Assembly (NCBI RefSeq): GCF_947077775.1
Contig: NZ_CAMTTE010000001.1
Span: 434,001-498,000 of the forward strand
Reading direction: 5' to 3'
Source: Salinibacter pepae
GTDB lineage: Bacteria > Bacteroidota > Rhodothermia > Rhodothermales > Salinibacteraceae
DNA: 64,000 nt
How positions within the stretch are numbered: position 1 is the first letter of the stretch; each line of letters starts with the position of its first letter. Position numbers and translations under genes: made by a program. Below the pieces are notes generated by a model. It did not search any database. It worked only from the letters and a program-made list of their open reading frames with translations, and had not been told where the DNA came from. Shown here in pieces: positions 35,631-51,356 of this stretch.

Positions 35631-37118
35631 CTATCCCACCAGCAGGACGCCTGCGAGCGCGATTCCGCCCCCTACGGTCGTGCCCACAAAATTGACGGCA
35701 TTGTTTCCCATTGGCGCCCATCCCCGCACGGGCACGGCCCCTTGGGCCGGAGGCGTTTCCCTCCACTCCCCCGCATCGGCCCGGTACTGCGCCTGGAGGA
35801 AGGCCCCCACGAGGCTGTCGGTGGCCATGCCCAGCAGCCCCGCCCCCACGAGCAGGACAACGTCCCCCCGCACGTCCCCCGTCACAGGGCCGTTCGTGAG
35901 CACCGCCGCCCCCGCCACGCTCGCCGCGCCGAGCATCGCCGCGACTGTTCCCATGGCCGACACCGCCCCGGAGGTGCCGGCGGCGACTCGCTGCCCGGTG
36001 CGCAGCGACCACGGGGCCGTGGAGAAACGCGTGCCCACTTCCGTCGCCCACGTATCCGCCGCGGCCGCGGCCAGGGCCCCGACGAAGACGGGGTAGCCGC
36101 CCGCGAGCATCGCCCCCCCAGACGGCACGACCGCCGATCCGGCCAGCGCCGCCCACGCCACCCCTCCGTTCGCCAGAACCTGGGCCTCCGTCCGCCGGGG
36201 GGCGCCGGCCGCAGCTGCCTCGTGGCGGTCGTCCTGCACGTAGGTCAGTGCGCTCGACAACCCGAAGAACACCACCCCCGGAACGGCCCAGGCCGTTCCG
36301 CCGAGCCCCACCAGCGACGCGGCAAACAGTCCCCCAACGGCGGCGCCTCGCAGGTCCAGCGCATCCGCCCCGTGGGCGAGCCCCCCGAACAGGATGCCCA
36401 CGAGGAGCGCCCCGCCGAGAGCGCCGATGCGGAGGGTCCCCTCCTGCACCGGCACCCACACGAGAACCAGCGCGACCGGCACGAAAAGGTTGTCCCAGCC
36501 CCGTCCACTGACCGCCTCCACGGGCGTCGCGATCAGGGCCGCTCCGGTCGCCGCTCCAACCACCGTCCCCAGGCCCCACGAGGTGCCGCCTCCGAGCACG
36601 AGCACCGACAGCCCGAAGGCGACGCCCGCAAACGTGAGGCTGCCCGGCACAGTGGCGTCCAGGGGAACAGCCTCCGACCTCGTCGACCGTTCGCCCACCC
36701 ACGACGCCGCCGGGTCCGCCAGGGCGAGCACGAGGTACGCCCCCTGGAACGCGAACAGACGGTCCGGAGCGATGGACCACGTCATGCCCAGCGCCGCGAT
36801 CACGGACATCGGCAGCGCAACCGTGCCCCAGCTCTCCGGCCGGGCCGCATGAATGCCGGGCCACCAGTGCCGAGCCCGGGCGGTCGCGTTCGCCACCGTG
36901 AAGGCCCCCGCCAGCAGATAGACCGGCAGTGGCCGCCCGAACAGAACAGGGGTGGCGGCCACGAACAGACCGACGCCCGTGTGGACGAGGCGGCGTGTGG
37001 TCGAGGCGCGGAGGCCCCAGGCACGGAGGCTCTCCCCGAGCCCGACAAGCCCCCCGAGCCCGACCAATGCCCCCAGAACCATCAGGCTCTCCGTTCCAGA
37101 AAGGGGAAGACCAGGCAT
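35631..37118 (-). CDS. Phytol-kinase-like domain fused to DUF92 domain
   Basis: This 495-residue membrane protein has two halves. Residues 1-235 resemble phytol and dolichol kinases (VTE5-like): TRRLVHTGVGLFVAATPVLFG, ESWGTVALP, LADPAASWVG and TPVEAVSGRGWDNLFVP follow the order R-x-x-H, E-x-x-GT, DP-A and E-x-x-S-x-x-x-DN. Residues 236-495 match DUF92 (VTE6-like phytyl-phosphate kinase): RTEAQVLANGGVAW, AADTWATEVGTRFS, VAAGTSGAVSAMG and GNNAVNFVGTTVGG. The protein could phosphorylate an isoprenoid alcohol twice to a diphosphate. About 14 hydrophobic helices are visible. The ATG at 37118 begins the first one. The substrate is unknown. Confidence 0.85.
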   Translation of the reverse strand: MPGLPLSGTESLMVLGALVGLGGLVGLGESLRAWGLRASTTRRLVHTGVGLFVAATPVLFGRPLPVYLLAGAFTVANATARARHWWPGIHAARPESWGTVALPMSVIAALGMTWSIAPDRLFAFQGAYLVLALADPAASWVGERSTRSEAVPLDATVPGSLTFAGVAFGLSVLVLGGGTSWGLGTVVGAATGAALIATPVEAVSGRGWDNLFVPVALVLVWVPVQEGTLRIGALGGALLVGILFGGLAHGADALDLRGAAVGGLFAASLVGLGGTAWAVPGVVFFGLSSALTYVQDDRHEAAAAGAPRRTEAQVLANGGVAWAALAGSAVVPSGGAMLAGGYPVFVGALAAAAADTWATEVGTRFSTAPWSLRTGQRVAAGTSGAVSAMGTVAAMLGAASVAGAAVLTNGPVTGDVRGDVVLLVGAGLLGMATDSLVGAFLQAQYRADAGEWRETPPAQGAVPVRGWAPMGNNAVNFVGTTVGGGIALAGVLLVG

Positions 37119-37157
37119 TCGAACAGAGGGTTCGCTGTTGAACAACGACACCGCCCC

Positions 37158-37201
37158 AAAACAAAACCGCCCCGGCACGCTTGGGGACGCGACCGGGGCG
37201 G
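37158..37201 (-). terminator. Terminator of the rpoBC operon
   Basis: A 9-bp GC-rich stem (37167-37175 with 37193-37201) is closed by a 17-base loop that can itself form a short helix. On the minus strand it is followed by TTTTGTTTT. It lies 27 bases after the rpoC stop codon and ends the large ribosomal-protein/RNA-polymerase transcript before the DUF92 gene. Confidence 0.85.
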
Positions 37202-37227
37202 AAAGACGCTATGCAAAGTAGTGGAGG

Positions 37228-41574
<4,347 letters not shown>

Positions 41575-41602
41575 ATGCGGTATTTAAATCTAGAATGGAT
41601 CG

Positions 41603-41684
41603 TGCGGAGTGGGAGGGGGGGAGCGAACGAAGTGACGAACACGGCCCGCAGACCGAGTCGCCGGTTCGCACTTCGCACTCCGCA
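41603..41684 (-). promoter_or_regulatory. Nested inverted repeat in the rpoB-rpoC spacer
   Basis: A 9-bp stem (41603-41611 with 41676-41684) brackets nearly the whole rpoB-rpoC spacer, and a second 6-bp stem (41623-41628 with 41664-41669) nests inside it. If transcribed, this would fold into a long hairpin between the two genes. It could be an RNA processing site or a translational buffer. No U-run follows, so it is not an intrinsic terminator. Confidence 0.45.
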
Positions 41685-41685
41685 A

Positions 41686-45549
<3,864 letters not shown>

Positions 45550-46129
45550 AGGCTGTAGGTATCGCTCGCGTGAATATACTGCGTTCGCAAAACATCCGAC
45601 ACGCCGGACGGCACGGGTGCGAACACCGTGCGTGGGGCCTCGGAAGCAGGGGGAGTCATGTCTGTCGTCGGGGGGCGCAGGCACGTGAGCCACCGGTCAA
45701 ACCACAAGCCGCCGTTCCGGTGCTCGGTACGTCAGGATGCGCAGCGCCGTTCTGCGACCGGCCTTGCAGGCTCATTCGCGACAGTCCACGAGTCGGGCTC
45801 AAAGATGGAGAAGACGACCGCCGGAACCACCGCTTCCGGCATGAGACACAGGCCCTGGCTGAGCAAGAGGCCCCGCGGGCAAGGCTCACCCGAGAAAGTA
45901 CACTCAGACAGGACGGCATCTACGGTCGTCCGTGACGGTTTGTTTCAGGGCCGCCCTTCAGGTTTTCGGGGGATTCCCCCCAAAGAAGCCAAAGGCCAAT
46001 CCCGAGCACGTTCGGGACGGGACCCGAATCGTCCAGGATCGGCCTTCGCGGGCAAGAAGCCTCTCACCGGCGCGACAGGGCTCGTCTCCGCCCGGTCTTG
46101 GCTTTGCTCATTCATGTGGAGGCAGGCGC
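45550..46129. other. Long rplL-rpoB spacer with predicted hairpins
   Basis: These 580 bases hold no convincing gene; open frames present on both strands have unnatural Arg- and Ser-rich composition. A bipartite stem (45992-46002 with 46036-46046, one mismatch) encloses a 33-base loop with further pairing (46001-46005 with 46012-46016). Near it, on the minus strand, GGGGG-AAT-CCCCC can form. In E. coli the same spacer carries an attenuator and an RNase III site, so a regulatory role is possible here. No U-run makes a clear terminator. Confidence 0.5.
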
Positions 46130-46513
46130 CTACTGGAGCTCAACCTCGCCCCCGGCGTCTTCAATCTGCGCCTTGAGGTCGTCGGCCTCCTCCCGGGAAA
46201 CGCCTTCGCTCACCGGATTCGGTGCCTCGTCCACGAGCGACTTGGCCTCCTTGAGGCCCATGCCCGTGATGGAGCGGACCTCTTTAATAACCTGAATCTT
46301 GTTGCCCCCAATGCCGGTGAGCACAACGTCGAATGCCGTCTGCTCTTCCTCCTCGGCATCTCCGTCGGCACCGCCTCCGCCATCGGCCGCCACGGCAACT
46401 CCCGCCGAGGCCGGCTGGATGTCGTATTCCTCTTCAAGATGATTCGCGAGCTCGTTGGCTTCCTGGATGGTAAGCCCAACAAGCTGTTCGGCGAGTTCTT
46501 CGATGTCAGCCAT
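46130..46513 (-). CDS. rplL: Ribosomal protein L7/L12
   Basis: This 127-residue stalk protein recruits translation factors to the ribosome. The N-terminal dimer part ([27 protein letters not shown]) is followed by an acidic/Gly hinge ([16 protein letters not shown]) and the C-terminal domain [35 protein letters not shown], an excellent match. The hinge is unusually acidic. It comes 138 bases after rplJ and 580 bases before rpoB. Confidence 0.98.
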   Translation of the reverse strand: MADIEELAEQLVGLTIQEANELANHLEEEYDIQPASAGVAVAADGGGGADGDAEEEEQTAFDVVLTGIGGNKIQVIKEVRSITGMGLKEAKSLVDEAPNPVSEGVSREEADDLKAQIEDAGGEVELQ

Positions 46514-46651
46514 AGGTTTGATTGTGTAGTTGGTCCTGCGGCGGTCTTGGCGCCGACCACAATCGGCGCTGCGCCGCGAATTAAGGCGAGTGTGGATGGT
46601 CGGGACGCCGGTGGACTGAACCTCGTTTGTGAGGCCGGAACGCCACCTGCG

Positions 46652-47188
46652 CTACTCGTCTTCCTCTTCGTCCGCGAGGGACTGGAGCAGGCCGGACAGA
46701 CGCTGCCCGGGCCCCTGGAGGCCGCCGACCAGGTTCTGGGCCGGTGCCAGCAGGCGACCAATGACCTCCCCGATCAGCTCCTCGCGCGACTTCAGCTCCG
46801 CAAGCGTGTCGAGCGCCTCCGGATCGTCGTACATGTCGCCCTCAATCCAGGCGACCTTCAATTCCGGGCGGCCCAGCTCTTCCTCCTCCAAAAAGTCCTG
46901 GAGAACCCGAGCGGGCTTGGCCGGGTCTTCGCTGAAGGCGATGGCCGTAGGCCCCGCAAAAAACTCTTCCAGGGCGTCCTTCCCCTCGATGCGATCAAGG
47001 GCGAGGCGGGCCAGGGTGTTCTTGGTAACCTGATACTCGACGCCCGCCTCCCGAAAGCGCCCCCGGAGGTCGTTCGACTGGGCGACGGTCAGGCCCTCAA
47101 AGTTGGTTAGGTAGATAATCGGGTACTCGTTGAGCTTCTCCCCGATCTCTTCGATGATTTCGGCTTTCTCGGCTCGGTTCTTCGACAT
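46652..47188 (-). CDS. rplJ: Ribosomal protein L10
   Basis: This 178-residue protein anchors the L7/L12 stalk to 23S rRNA. It starts MSKNRAEKAEIIEEIGEKL and contains YLTNFEGLTVAQSNDLRGRFREAG and KNTLARLALDR, then GPTAIAFSEDPAKPA, all typical of L10. The C-terminal helix that binds L12 dimers is acidic (LLQSLADEEEDE). The ATG at 47188 is preferred over a start nine codons upstream. It follows rplA with a gap of 51 bases. L10 often represses its own operon through a leader RNA, but no such element is obvious in the short gap. Confidence 0.97.
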   Translation of the reverse strand: MSKNRAEKAEIIEEIGEKLNEYPIIYLTNFEGLTVAQSNDLRGRFREAGVEYQVTKNTLARLALDRIEGKDALEEFFAGPTAIAFSEDPAKPARVLQDFLEEEELGRPELKVAWIEGDMYDDPEALDTLAELKSREELIGEVIGRLLAPAQNLVGGLQGPGQRLSGLLQSLADEEEDE

Positions 47189-47239
47189 GGAATGGGCAAG
47201 TTGGTCGGTGTGCAACGACGACGGCCAGGGGCGACGGGG

Positions 47240-47953
47240 CTACCGGGCTTCACTGAGCACGGAGCTCCGCTCCACACGCACCGGCGGCCCCATCGTGGCC
47301 GACAGCGTGATCGAGCGCAGGTAGAGCCCACCCGCCGAGGCCGGCCGGAGCCGAATGACCTCGCGGAGGAGCGCCTGGGCGTTCTCGTACAGCTCGTCGG
47401 GGGAAAAGGACGCCTTTCCGATGGGGGTGTGCAGGTTGCCACTCTGATCGACACGGAACTCAATCTTTCCGGCCTTGATCTCTTCGATCGCGTCGGCCAC
47501 GTCCATCGTGACGGTTCCGCTTTTTGGGTTCGGCATGAGGCCGCGCGGGCCCAGAATGCGCCCGAGCTGCCCCACCTGCCCCATGACGTCCGGCGTGGCA
47601 ATGGCCACGTCAAAGTCGAGCCAGTTTTCCTCCTCGATGCGCTCGATGTATTCGTCGAGCCCCACGTAGTCGGCGCCTGCCTCCTCGGCCTCCTGCTGCT
47701 TGCCCTCACTGGCCAATACCAGCACGGTGACTTCTCGGCCGGTGCCGTTGGGAAGGGTGATCGACCCTCGCACCATCTGGTCGGCGTGCTGCGGGTCGAC
47801 GCCGAGACGAAGGTCGAGGTCAATCGACTCGTCGAAATTGGCGGTTGCGGTTTCTTTCGCCAACTCTGCGGCCTCTCGCAGCTTCACAGGATCGCCCTGC
47901 TCCTCCACGAGCTCGTTGGCGTCTTGGTATCGTTTGCCTTCAATGTTTGCCAT
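47240..47953 (-). CDS. rplA: Ribosomal protein L1
   Basis: This 237-residue protein binds 23S rRNA in the L1 stalk and can repress the L11-L1 m[34 protein letters not shown] matches the first domain, and [20 protein letters not shown] is the hallmark. [22 protein letters not shown] closes the RNA-binding part. The ATG at 47953 is standard. It follows rplK with a gap of 135 bases that carries a 15-base tandem repeat. Confidence 0.98.
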   Translation of the reverse strand: MANIEGKRYQDANELVEEQGDPVKLREAAELAKETATANFDESIDLDLRLGVDPQHADQMVRGSITLPNGTGREVTVLVLASEGKQQEAEEAGADYVGLDEYIERIEEENWLDFDVAIATPDVMGQVGQLGRILGPRGLMPNPKSGTVTMDVADAIEEIKAGKIEFRVDQSGNLHTPIGKASFSPDELYENAQALLREVIRLRPASAGGLYLRSITLSATMGPPVRVERSSVLSEAR

Positions 47954-48047
47954 AACAGATGCGGTTGTGTGGTACGGACGTCCCCCCGATCGGTACCGAG
48001 GCGACTCCCACGTGAACAACGAATGCGGCGACAATACGGATCGGAGC

Positions 48048-48077
48048 GGTCGTCCCCCAAGAGGTCGTCCCCTAAGA
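48048..48077. repeat. Two-copy 15-base tandem repeat in the rplK-rplA spacer
   Basis: Two adjacent 15-base units (48048-48062 and 48063-48077) differ at one position. They lie just after the rplK stop codon. The pattern looks like a recent local duplication. I see no function. Confidence 0.6.
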
Positions 48078-48088
48078 GGACGGGGGGC

Positions 48089-48529
48089 CTACTCGTGGGC
48101 CGGCCTGCCCTCGACGGTAATTCCCATGGACCGGGCCGTGCCCGCCACCATGCTCGCCCCCTTCTCCACGGTGTGGGCGTTCAGGTCCTGAAGCTTCTGG
48201 TCGGCAATGTCCAGGCAATCGTCCCAGGTGACCGTGCCGGCATCGTCCCGAAGCGGGTCGCCCGCGGCGGTTTCGATGTCGGCCTTCTGCTTCAGAAGAA
48301 CGGATGCCGGCGGGCTCTTGACGATGAAGTCAAAGGAGCGGTCGGCGTACACCGTAATCTCGACCGGGAGGAGCGTCCCCATCCGGTCTTCGGTGCGGGA
48401 GTTGAATGCCTTGCAGAACTCCATGATGTTCACGCCGTGCTGCCCGAGGGCCGGGCCGATGGGCGGGGCGGGGTTGGCCTGTCCGCCCTTGATTTGAAGC
48501 TTGATGGTTTGTTCGACCGGTGCTGCCAT
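48089..48529 (-). CDS. rplK: Ribosomal protein L11
   Basis: This 146-residue protein binds the GTPase-associated r[32 protein letters not shown] is a perfect family start. [15 protein letters not shown] and the ending [20 protein letters not shown] complete it. Residue composition is normal for L11. The ATG at 48529 follows a leader of about 118 bases after nusG, with two hairpins. L1 normally controls this gene through a leader site. Confidence 0.98.
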   Translation of the reverse strand: MAAPVEQTIKLQIKGGQANPAPPIGPALGQHGVNIMEFCKAFNSRTEDRMGTLLPVEITVYADRSFDFIVKSPPASVLLKQKADIETAAGDPLRDDAGTVTWDDCLDIADQKLQDLNAHTVEKGASMVAGTARSMGITVEGRPAHE

Positions 48530-48553
48530 GTGCGTATGGGCGGTACAAACGTC

Positions 48554-48631
48554 GCCCGATGGGAGTCGGGCCCACTTCCGCCGGTTTGTTCGAGAAACAC
48601 GAGAAAGGGCGACGGCTCCAGTGGCGCCGTC
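48554..48631 (-). promoter_or_regulatory. Two hairpins in the rplK leader
   Basis: A perfect 6-bp hairpin (48554-48559 with 48566-48571) lies 24 bases upstream of the rplK start and a second 6-bp hairpin (48611-48616 with 48626-48631) follows the nusG stop. The position is where an L1 autoregulatory site would be expected. The sequence does not clearly match the known L1 site, so the role is only inferred. Confidence 0.4.
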
Positions 48632-48647
48632 ATTGCGAAGTGTGCGT

Positions 48648-49205
48648 TTACTCTTCGTGCTCGACCTGCAGGTAGTCGAGCTCAACAGGGGTCTTCCGCC
48701 CGAAGATGGAGACCATCACCTTGACCTTCATCTGATCGGGGTAGACGTCTTCTACAATCCCGTTGAAGCTGTCGAAGGGCCCGTCCACCACCTTCACCGG
48801 ATCGCCCACCTTGAACGGCATTTCGGGCTGCTCCCCCATCTCCTCCGCACGATCCATCTTGCCGAGGATGCGCTTGATCTCCTCCTCGCGGAGCTGGGTC
48901 GGTTCGTCTCCGGTTCCTGTCGTCAAGAACCCGATCACCGACGGAAGATCCTCGGCAAGGTCGCGAAGGTCGGATGTGAGGGTGCAGTTGAGGAGGATGT
49001 ATCCGGGAAAGAATGTTTTCTCTTTTGTCTTCTTCTCTCCCCCTTTCATTTCGAAGACCGTCTCCGTGGGAATCAGGATTTCCTCCACCTGATCCTCAAG
49101 CCCAATCCGCTCGATCTCACTTTCCAGGTACCGACGCACCTTTTTCTCATGGTTCGAGAACGTGCGGAGCACGTACCAGGTGTCTGTCTCTGTGTCTTCA
49201 GCCAT
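48648..49205 (-). CDS. nusG: Transcription antitermination factor NusG
   Basis: This 185-residue factor binds RNA polymerase and couples it with Rho or the ribosome. The NGN domain starts [21 protein letters not shown] and contains [12 protein letters not shown]. The C-terminal KOW domain reads [25 protein letters not shown]. An acidic stretch separates them. The ATG at 49205 removes four extra residues of a longer reading. It lies 50 bases after secE. Confidence 0.97.
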   Translation of the reverse strand: MAEDTETDTWYVLRTFSNHEKKVRRYLESEIERIGLEDQVEEILIPTETVFEMKGGEKKTKEKTFFPGYILLNCTLTSDLRDLAEDLPSVIGFLTTGTGDEPTQLREEEIKRILGKMDRAEEMGEQPEMPFKVGDPVKVVDGPFDSFNGIVEDVYPDQMKVKVMVSIFGRKTPVELDYLQVEHEE

Positions 49206-49255
49206 AGCGGATGTCAAATGCCTGCAGCAGTCGATGCGCGGCCCACCATTTTGGG

Positions 49256-49441
49256 TTATACCCGGTAGAGGATCTCCAGGATTCGCTGGATGACCTGGTC
49301 GGCCAGAAATATAAATCCGGAGACGATCAGTGTGGCGACGATCGTGATGAGCGTGCTACTGATCAGTTCGTCACGGCCGGGCCAGTTCACCTTCTCCATC
49401 TCCGCAACGACGTTTTTCAGGTACTCACGTATCCAGGTCAT
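49256..49441 (-). CDS. secE: Preprotein translocase subunit SecE
   Basis: This 61-residue protein is the small SecYEG subunit. It has the conserved amphipathic start (YLKNVVAEMEKVNWPGRDEL) with the WP motif and one membrane helix (TIVATLIVSGFIFLADQVIQRIL). The one-helix form is usual in most bacteria. The ATG at 49441 fits. It lies between tRNA-Trp and nusG, the common order in bacteria. Confidence 0.95.
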   Translation of the reverse strand: MTWIREYLKNVVAEMEKVNWPGRDELISSTLITIVATLIVSGFIFLADQVIQRILEILYRV

Positions 49442-49555
49442 GGGCAAAGAGTCAGATGAGCAGACCGTGGCCTGCGACAGAACGCGCTCGTCGGAGCGGC
49501 TTGCCAACACGAGAAAGGCCGATTCGAATGGGCATTTACCCGACCCGTAGTGCGG

Positions 49556-49628
49556 CACGGACGGGAGGACTCGAACCCCCAACCGGCGGATTTGGAGTCC
49601 GCTGCTCTCCCAGTTGAGCTACGTCCGC
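49556..49628 (-). tRNA. tRNA-Trp (CCA anticodon)
   Basis: The minus strand folds into a complete cloverleaf of 73 bases: a 7-bp acceptor stem with a G1-U72 wobble, a D-arm, and an anticodon stem GCGGA/TCCGC around the loop CTCCAAA, so the anticodon is CCA. The T-arm carries GGTTCGAGTCC and the discriminator base is G. The CCA end is not encoded. It lies between tuf and secE, as in many bacteria. Confidence 0.95.
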
Positions 49629-49718
49629 GAATGCGGTGTGGGGAACGCCTCGTCGGTGCGGCCCGCCCAGGGTCGGTGGACGAAACGCATCGAGGACCGC
49701 CCCGACACCGAAAGTGCC

Positions 49719-50909
49719 CTAGTCCAGGATGTCGGTCACCACCCCGGCGCCGACCGTGTGCCCCCCCTCCCGAATCGCAAACCTCAACCCCTCCTCCAGC
49801 GCCACCGGCTCAATCAAACTCCCCTCAAACGTCGCGTTGTCCCCCGGCATCACCATCTCTACCCCCTCCGGCAGCTCAATCGACCCGGTCACATCGGTCG
49901 TCCGAAAGTAAAACTGCGGCTGGTACCCGTCGAAAAACGGCGTGTGACGACCCCCCTCCTCCTTGCTGAGCACGTACACCTCACACTCAAACTCCTTGTG
50001 CGGCGTCACCGTCCCCGGCTCCGCCAGCACCATCCCCCGCTTGATCTCCTCCTTCTCAATCCCACGGAGCAAAATCCCCGCGTTGTCCCCCGCCTCCCCC
50101 TCCTCCAGCGTCTTGTTGAACATCTCAATGCCGGTGACCACCGAGTCCATCTTCTCCTCCTGCATCCCGACAATCTCAATCTCATCCTGCAACTCAACCT
50201 TCCCCCGCTCAATCCGGCCGGTCACCACCGTCCCCCGGCCCGTGATCGAAAAAATATCCTCCACCGGCATCAAAAACGGCTTCTCCACGTCCCGCTCCGG
50301 CGTCGGAATGTACTCGTCAACCGCCGCCATCAGCTCCATGATCTTCTCCTCATGCTCCTCGCTGGACTCGAGGGCCTGCAGCGCCGACCCCCGCACCACC
50401 GGCACCTCATCGCCAGGAAACTCGTACTCGGTCAAAAGCTCCCGGACCTCCATCTCCACCAGCTCCAGCAGCTCCGCGTCGTCGACCAGGTCGGTCTTGT
50501 TCATGAACACCACCAGGTAGGGCACCCCCACCTGTCGCGCAAGCAAAATGTGCTCCCGGGTCTGCGGCATCGGGCCGTCGTCGGACCCCACCACAAGAAT
50601 CGCCCCGTCCATCTGCGCCGCCCCCGTCACCATGTTCTTCACGTAGTCCGCGTGCCCCGGGCAGTCGACGTGGGCGTAGTGCCGGTTCTCCGTCTCGTAC
50701 TCGACGTGGGACGTCGCAATCGTAATGCCGCGCTCCCGCTCCTCCGGCGCGTTGTCGATCGCCTCAAAGGTCTGCTCCGCCGCCCCGCCGACACGCTCGG
50801 CCAGTACCTTCGTGATCGCCGCCGTTAAGGTCGTCTTCCCGTGGTCGACGTGACCGATCGTTCCTACGTTCACATGCGGCTTCTCCCGCGCAAACTCTTC
50901 CTTGGCCAT
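49719..50909 (-). CDS. tuf: Elongation factor Tu
   Basis: This 396-residue GTPase brings aminoacyl-tRNA to the ribosome. The P-loop [19 protein letters not shown] and NKTD motifs are complete; NKTD replaces the common NKCD. Domains 2 and 3 are normal ([17 protein letters not shown] and [27 protein letters not shown]). Codon choice is strikingly different from its neighbours: Ile ATT, Phe TTT, Leu TTG, Gly GGG, Ala GCG and Thr ACG are frequent, whereas adjacent genes favour ATC, TTC, CTC, GGC, GCC and ACC. It is followed by tRNA-Trp and secE in the same direction. Confidence 0.98.
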   Translation of the reverse strand: MAKEEFAREKPHVNVGTIGHVDHGKTTLTAAITKVLAERVGGAAEQTFEAIDNAPEERERGITIATSHVEYETENRHYAHVDCPGHADYVKNMVTGAAQMDGAILVVGSDDGPMPQTREHILLARQVGVPYLVVFMNKTDLVDDAELLELVEMEVRELLTEYEFPGDEVPVVRGSALQALESSEEHEEKIMELMAAVDEYIPTPERDVEKPFLMPVEDIFSITGRGTVVTGRIERGKVELQDEIEIVGMQEEKMDSVVTGIEMFNKTLEEGEAGDNAGILLRGIEKEEIKRGMVLAEPGTVTPHKEFECEVYVLSKEEGGRHTPFFDGYQPQFYFRTTDVTGSIELPEGVEMVMPGDNATFEGSLIEPVALEEGLRFAIREGGHTVGAGVVTDILD

Positions 50910-50961
50910 AACGTCTATGTGGTGGTCGTATTCAGGGTGAATCGGAGTGGATGCAGGACAC

Positions 50962-51018
50962 CCGCCGGGATGCGGCGGAAGGGGCCTTCGCCTCAGGGGC
51001 GTCCGCAGCAGACGCCCC
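50962..51018 (-). promoter_or_regulatory. Tuf leader hairpins
   Basis: Two stem-loops of 5 and 8 bp with 7-base loops occur 50 to 110 bases upstream of the tuf start. The 8-bp stem (50996-51003 with 51011-51018) is GC-rich. Neither has a U-run after it on the minus strand. They could affect translation or mRNA stability, as in other leaders of translation genes. Confidence 0.35.
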
Positions 51019-51296
51019 CATAGCATTTGCTGTGCAGTCTGAAAAAACCTTCCATGTCATGCAGGGTTCCGGCGCGACACTGACTTCACTGGCTTTCCAA
51101 CTCTGACGTTTTCGTCTCCGAGGTCTGCTCTTGGGCGCGTATCGCCACGTAGGGAGACTTCGGGGCCCAACGTTTGGTTCCGGCTCCCGACAGACGCAGA
51201 GGCGACTCGTGCCGTGCAGCTCCTGTGTCCCGCCAGTATTCGCACACTTCTTCCCGTTTTCCGGCGCGCATTTAGACCAATGGCGTCGCGTACCGG

Positions 51297-51324
51297 TTGC
51301 AGCGAAGGCAGATCTGCGTATACT
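51297..51324 (+). promoter_or_regulatory. Probable promoter of the SLC13 permease gene
   Basis: TTGCAG at 51297-51302 and TATACT at 51319-51324 are spaced by 16 bases, 33 bases before the ATG at 51357. The match to a sigma-70 promoter is fair. The element lies in a short AT-rich segment of the divergent intergenic region. Confidence 0.4.
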
Positions 51325-51356
51325 TTCTCTTCTCCTATAGTCCGCTTCCTCATCGT

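Larger units (their letters stand above)
50910..51356. other. Divergent intergenic region between tuf and the SLC13 gene
   Basis: These 447 bases separate tuf (minus) and the SLC13 permease (plus). Two hairpins lie close to tuf: 50962-50966 with 50974-50978, and 50996-51003 with 51011-51018. They would be in the tuf leader. A promoter-like element for the plus strand is at 51297-51324. No protein-like reading frame is seen, and no further repeat. Confidence 0.6.

Noticed and set aside
35599-37164. Overlapping minus-strand frame across the DUF92 fusion gene
   Set aside because: It is shifted by one frame and gives a Gly/Arg-rich product, while the chosen frame gives membrane helices and family motifs.
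45628-46176. Possible gene in the rplL-rpoB spacer
   Set aside because: The translation is rich in Arg, Ser and Gly and has no family-like pattern; frames on both strands of the spacer look equally poor.
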